Of a DNA stretch of 64,000 bases, positions 61,401 to 64,000 are shown one piece after another; within the stretch, counting starts at the first letter, position 1, and each line of letters starts with the position of its first letter. Both the position numbers and the translations under genes were made by a program. The notes under the pieces were generated by a model that was not told where the DNA came from, did not search any database, and saw only the letters and a list, made by a program, of their open reading frames with translations. Origin of the DNA: Chamaea fasciata. Its lineage: Eukaryota > Chordata > Aves > Passeriformes > Sylviidae. The stretch spans positions 22,741,740 to 22,805,739 of the forward strand of contig JARCOQ010000012.1 of NCBI GenBank assembly GCA_029207755.1. Direction: 5' to 3'.

Positions 61401-63807
61401 CTCCTAAATTGAGTATGGAAACAGAAATAAAGCTTGCTGAAAGGCAGGTTCGAAATTTCCTTTCAAGATTAAAGAGATTACTTGATTTAGTGAAGTAATT
61501 ACTCATGCTTTGCTATCTGATTTCCTCTAAAATAATCTTGTTGACAGCACCTGCTTTATTTTTTTCATTATGAAGGATGTGTGCACACAGAGTAGCTGAA
61601 ACCTTTGGGGACAGGACGTCTCTATCTGGTTCTCCCTTTCTTCATTCCCCTTGTAACCCATTGCTGTCCAAAAGAGACAGGACAGGGTGGAAGTCTGTGC
61701 CTTCACAGCTGAAGGGAAGATATTTAGTAGTATTCCGGGTGCTCCCCTTGCCATTTTCCCTGTGCTGAAAGGAGAGGTGGAGAATGCTGCTCTATCTGGT
61801 GTCCCAAACTCTGCCATGCTACAAAGGCTATTGTCATTTTTGTCAAAAAACCACCAAAATCCCTGGTTGCCATATCAATTAATTTCCTGCACTTGTTCCA
61901 AGATAGTTGTCCAGGGATATTTCATGACAGCAATGCCCAGCAGGCTGTGGCTCTTGCCCGGCAGTGGCTGGGTTGTGCCCTCTGTGCCCGGGGCCGAGGC
62001 TCTGAGGAGATGTCTGCGTCACACTGGGCATGGTTGCACCGGTCCTTTGCAGTGCCTGACTCTGGGGACAGTGCAGGGAGCACACCCAGGCAGATGGGGT
62101 TTTGTTTCTATGGCTCTAAATTGCTTCCCACAAATATTTGTGCCAGTTTTCAGAGTGCTCATGGCAAGGTGAGTCATTGTGGCCAGAGCAAATGGCTTTA
62201 AAGACCAGAGGGAATATTTATGGTAACGTTCATGCAGCCTAATTACAACATGTGCCTACATTATCCATGACATTTTGAGCTCTCCTGGTTTATTTTCTGT
62301 TGTTTCCAGGTCCTAGTGCAAAAGCACTTGCTGGCAGCACAAAACTCCTGTTTTCAGGGATCCATCTGCCATTTGGAATTGTTTGATGAGACATCGAGTC
62401 AAAGACCCTTCTTTGTGTGCCAGCTTTTTTCCCTCTGCAAGCTATGATGAGCTTTTCCTTTTCTCTTATCCTCTGAGTGCTTTCATTCTTGCCACAGGGT
62501 CTTTTTAAAACTCTGCATCCATCACTGACATGTCATGAGGAATTGGAAACTTCATTGAAAGGGAAGATAATCAGCCTTATGTTGCTTGCTTATGTTTTTG
62601 GTGTGTTTTATCCTAACTAGGTAGAGCTTTTCTGAACCACTGGTGATCCCAAAGGAAATCAGCTGATTCTTCCTGGTGACATAGCTGGGTAGCTTTCCTG
62701 ACAAAATAAAGCATCCCTGCTCTGTAGCTGAGCTCTCTGGAGGTAACGCTCATCCTCGCGGAGCTGGAGCTGTTCTATATTCATGGAGCTTTGAATTCAT
62801 TAACTGTGAATCTGTTGTGTTGTCAAGTCTCTCCTAAGAAATGTTAAAATTCAGCCAGATGTCTGGTGTTATCTCCCCCCTAAAAAAGAATTCAGAGGAA
62901 ATCTTTAATCTGTGAAGCTGATAGTCAGTGAAGTTCAGTCCGTTCCCATACCTGGCACTTCTTGTGGCTTTGATCAGAATTATCATGGAGGGGTCAGGCC
63001 ACTTCACTCGGCAAGTTTTTCACTCATAAAATGGTTTGGAGGATGTCTGTCACAGTTTATTGGTTAAAGCCATGACTACATGACAGATTTGCTAGTTCTG
63101 TGAAGCTGCTGTTCTGTCACTGTTGATGGTGGAGTGATACAAGTTTTGGTAGAAAGTTTTATGTGTGTTCTTAGCAGAACATCAAGAATCCAAATTTCTG
63201 ACATTGGTTGCCCTGGATAGAGGTGTGTATTGGTAGATCTTGCTGTTCTCCTTCTCAGAATTACAGCTAAGGGATAAACTTGTGATAATGTTTGCCAGAG
63301 GCTCTTATTCCTCAGGCTGGTAGCCCAGAAGCCTGGGAGTCTGACTCCAGTTTTACATTAACAATCTTGCAAGCTGAAGAGCCTTTTCTTCATGTTTGTG
63401 ACAATGAACCCAGCAGCTCTTGGACCCCTCACTGAAGTTGGAAATATCAGATTTCTTCTCTTCACCAGCAAGCCCCAAAGCCCTGGACTTCCCCCAGTTT
63501 GCTCAGAGCTTGTTGCACCACTGTGTGTATGGGGAGTCCTTGGCTCTGGGCACAATTCTCAGGCTGCTCCTGGATCTCAAGGACAGCCAAAGGGCCCCTG
63601 GAGCTCCCTGCCAGCATCTGTGGCATTTCTAAATGGGAAGCAGCGAAGGACGATTTTTTGGTGTTTTAATATTTTTAGTGGGGCTTTTGTTGGACATTCT
63701 CTATCCAGAATCTAAGCAAAAAAAATATGCATGATGTAAAATCTCAACATTTCAAAATGCTGGAATTTTCTCTTGACAATAATGCTGTTTGCATCTGGGT
63801 TCCAACT
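55480..63807. other. Unique non-coding DNA; GC-richer patch 55580-55960
   Basis: About 8.3 kb without recognised exon, RNA or repeat. The GC-richer patch at 55580-55960 opens overlapping frames on both strands, with no family. A repeat-free AT-rich stretch at 58640-58760 and another at 62700-62850 (TATTCATGGAGC, AATTCATTAACTG) could be conserved elements but are unsupported. The 161-codon plus frame at 61687-62172 is not recognisable. Confidence 0.4.
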
Positions 63808-64000
63808 GAAAGAGGGGAAATCTAGGTTAGATGTTGGGAAGAAATTATCCCTTGTGAGGGTAGGGAGGCCATGGCACAGGTTTTCCACCCCTGGCAGTGT
63901 CCAAAACCCCAGGTTGGGGCTTGGGGCAGCCTGGGACAGTAGAAGGTGTCCCTGCCACGGCAGGGGTGGACTGGGATGGGCTTTAAGGTCCCTCCAACCA
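63808..64000 (+). mobile_element. CR1 LINE 3' fragment, cut by window edge
   Basis: It follows the avian CR1 3' region in order: AAAGAGGGGAAATCTAGG, GGGAAGAAATTATCCCTTG, TGAGGGTAGGGAGGCC, ATGGCACAGG, CCCTGGCAGTGTCC, GGTTGGGGCTTGGGGCAGCC, GGAAGG-type AGAAGGTGTCCCTGCC, CAGGGGTGGACTGGGATGGG and TTTAAGGTCCCTCCAACC. About 20 bases are missing after ATGGCACAGG relative to the usual consensus. The terminal short repeats probably lie beyond the window. Non-coding and 5'-truncated, as most avian CR1 copies are. Confidence 0.9.

Overview
This window looks like non-coding DNA from a vertebrate nuclear genome, most likely a bird. The main clue is at the right edge (63808-64000): a CR1 retrotransposon 3' end of the avian type, running into the diagnostic ...GGTCCCTCCAACC tail. 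Two more CR1 relics (47112-47282 and 47745-47822), a solo LTR with a 6-bp target duplication (53925-54541), and sparse interspersed repeats on an AT-rich background fit the same picture. A passerine is plausible but not shown. No bacterial or viral gene organisation is visible.

I found no protein-coding exon I can defend. Every long open frame is explained by tandem repeats, homopolymers or an LTR, or has composition I cannot link to any protein family. I therefore annotate no CDS. I found no tRNA, rRNA or CRISPR array. The window is best read as a gene desert, or as a very long intron or intergenic segment.

Layout: 1-13.5 kb is unique AT-rich DNA with possible conserved blocks and an (AAAC)n microsatellite. 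A 38-bp minisatellite lies at 13.5 kb. 15-18 kb holds a candidate LTR fragment and a candidate CTCF site. A 24-bp minisatellite of 33 units lies at 18257-19042, flanked by two diverged copies of an old dispersed repeat. 20.6 kb has a MIR-like SINE relic. 28.9-30 kb is a compact, unusual stretch: a CpG-rich patch with a 12-bp palindrome, an 18-bp perfect palindrome, and an AT-rich block with an octamer motif that looks like a conserved enhancer. 37-44 kb is the most structured part: two long T-tracts, a five-site GATA cluster, and a 260-bp repeat present once intact (37997-38257) and once split by about 2.87 kb of DNA. That inserted DNA carries a 56-bp satellite with 43 complete units and no length change. 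53.6-55.5 kb has the solo LTR between two further long A/T tracts. The rest is unique sequence.

The strongest unusual signals are the two highly regular tandem arrays, the nested-insertion structure around the 56-bp array, and the 28.9-30 kb cluster. I see no evidence of a new multi-gene system. All regulatory calls come from motif reading only and are low confidence.
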